Origin: Protula sp. h YS-2021
Lineage: Eukaryota; Annelida; Polychaeta; Sabellida; Serpulidae
Reading direction: 5' to 3'
DNA length: 64,000 nt
Assembly: GCA_949752745.1 (NCBI GenBank)
Contig: OX457034.1
Span: 2,123,833-2,187,832 of the forward strand
In this document: piece by piece, positions 63,490-64,000 of the stretch
How the letters are laid out: every line of letters begins with the position of its first letter
Numbering within the stretch: position 1 is the stretch's first letter
Position numbers and translations under genes: made by a program
Notes under the pieces: generated by a model
Told to the model about the DNA's origin: nothing
Databases searched by the model: none
The model's input: the letters and a program-made list of their open reading frames with translations, nothing else

Positions 63490-64000
63490 TCGCCTAGGGG
63501 GGGGGGGGTCGGTCCATAGTATGTCCTGAGGGGGGGGGGGGGGTCAGTCCCGACTGCCGCCTAGGGGGGGGGGGGGGTCGGTCCATAGTATGTCCTGAGG
63601 GGGGGGTCGGTCCATAGTATGTCCTGAGGGGGGGGGGGTCAGTCCCGACTGCCGCCTAGGGGGGGGGGGGTCATCACTTTTTAGGGTCTGTTGTTGATTG
63701 ACTTCGGAAATGAAAGCTTGACTTCATTGACTTCGACGATCATCGACTGAAACCCTAGGAAGCCGCCACACAGCATGACCTCATTATGACCTCATTATGA
63801 CCTCATTATGACCTCATTATGACCTCATTATGACCTCATTATGACCTCATTATGACCTCAGTATGACCTCAGTATGACCTCAGTATGACCTCAGTATGAC
63901 CTCATTATGACGTCATGGATGGCCGCGCCTATCCTTACACTTATCGTGACGTCACTTCCGGTCCAGACAACACTTCCGGTCCAGACAGTATGACGTCACT
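63490..64000 (-). repeat. Right terminal inverted repeat (truncated by window end)
   Basis: Reverse complement of 47190-47680: G-runs with GTCAGTCCCGACTGCCGCC and ATAGTATGTCCTGAGG, the unique 110-bp stretch identical to the left copy, twelve 11-bp TATGACCTCAT units, and the start of the CRE/ACTTCCGGTCC segment. Confidence 0.95.

Larger units (their letters stand above)
47008..64000. mobile_element. Polinton/Maverick, right TIR truncated by window end
   Basis: A roughly 17-kb element with inverted ends carrying protein-primed DNA polymerase B, retroviral-type integrase, packaging ATPase, adenovirus-type protease, and major and minor jelly-roll capsid proteins: the hallmark Polinton set. 63490-64000 is the reverse complement of about 47190-47680, so about 180 bases of the right end lie outside the window. 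The left boundary is set at an AG (AGTAGGGTAG), as Polinton termini usually begin, but the exact end and any 6-bp target duplication cannot be confirmed here. Confidence 0.93.

Overview
Organism and content. This is a eukaryotic (metazoan) genome window. It has multi-exon genes with GT-AG and one GC-AG intron, a recognisable animal WDR44 gene, a universal-stress-protein (USP) gene, a Penelope-like relic, many satellites and foldback elements, and a nearly complete Polinton/Maverick. The composition suggests a marine invertebrate, possibly a mollusc; this is a weak inference because nothing in the window fixes the phylum. Eukaryotic ATG starts were chosen by hand throughout, because several long open frames begin only at GTG or TTG. 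|| Layout. (1) 1-8458, + strand: 3' part of a gene for a tyrosine-recombinase-like protein. It opens with four tandem copies of one 111-bp exon, followed by a very large exon holding four 285-bp internal repeats, then small exons carrying the recombinase-like core and an acidic/basic tail. (2) 8459-14094: satellites (700/535-bp units, then a 180-bp satellite in A/B dimers) and dispersed repeats. (3) 14095-29116, + strand: the last six exons of WDR44 (WD40 region), each preceded by expanded minisatellites. Some of these have copied a splice acceptor or part of the last exon. The 8.8-kb intron holds a hAT-like insertion (about 19195-25217) with a nested inverted-repeat element. (4) 29117-43180: almost all repeats. 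They include a Penelope-like relic, a 944-bp foldback MITE with 4-bp target duplication, a Tigger-like remnant, a degenerate 'GGCGATTCGCC' dispersed repeat, and a 4.1-kb foldback element (36907-40999) that itself hosts a 674-bp MITE. (5) 43180-44842, - strand: the last two exons of a USP gene with a 134-bp tandem repeat in its 3' end. (6) 44843-47007: microsatellite and minisatellite. (7) 47008-64000: a Polinton/Maverick whose right terminal inverted repeat (TIR) runs off the window. || The Polinton. The plus-strand block carries four small unknown genes, a NADAR (YbiA-like) gene, a retroviral-type integrase with chromodomain, a packaging ATPase, small basic proteins, minor (penton) and major double-jelly-roll capsid proteins, and an adenovirus/Ulp1-type protease. 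The minus-strand block carries the protein-primed family B DNA polymerase, a clear PC4-type ssDNA-binding protein and three small proteins that look like diverged PC4 relatives. Together these form a replication (polymerase, PC4), integration (integrase) and virion (capsids, ATPase, protease) gene set. Both arms begin with near-identical promoters: a perfect T-MARE/AP-1 palindrome, then a TATA box. The TIRs are arrays of CRE (TGACGTCA) and AGGTCA half-sites. This copy is damaged: frameshifts in the polymerase, NADAR and one PC4-like gene, a nonsense codon in the minor capsid gene, and a lost ATPase start. Its TIRs are nevertheless still identical over a 110-bp unique stretch. || Most notable leads: bZIP and nuclear-receptor type site arrays in a virus-like element, the NADAR gene, the PC4-like expansion, a candidate +1 frameshift gene, and two sequence modules shared between the Polinton ends and the 4.1-kb foldback element.
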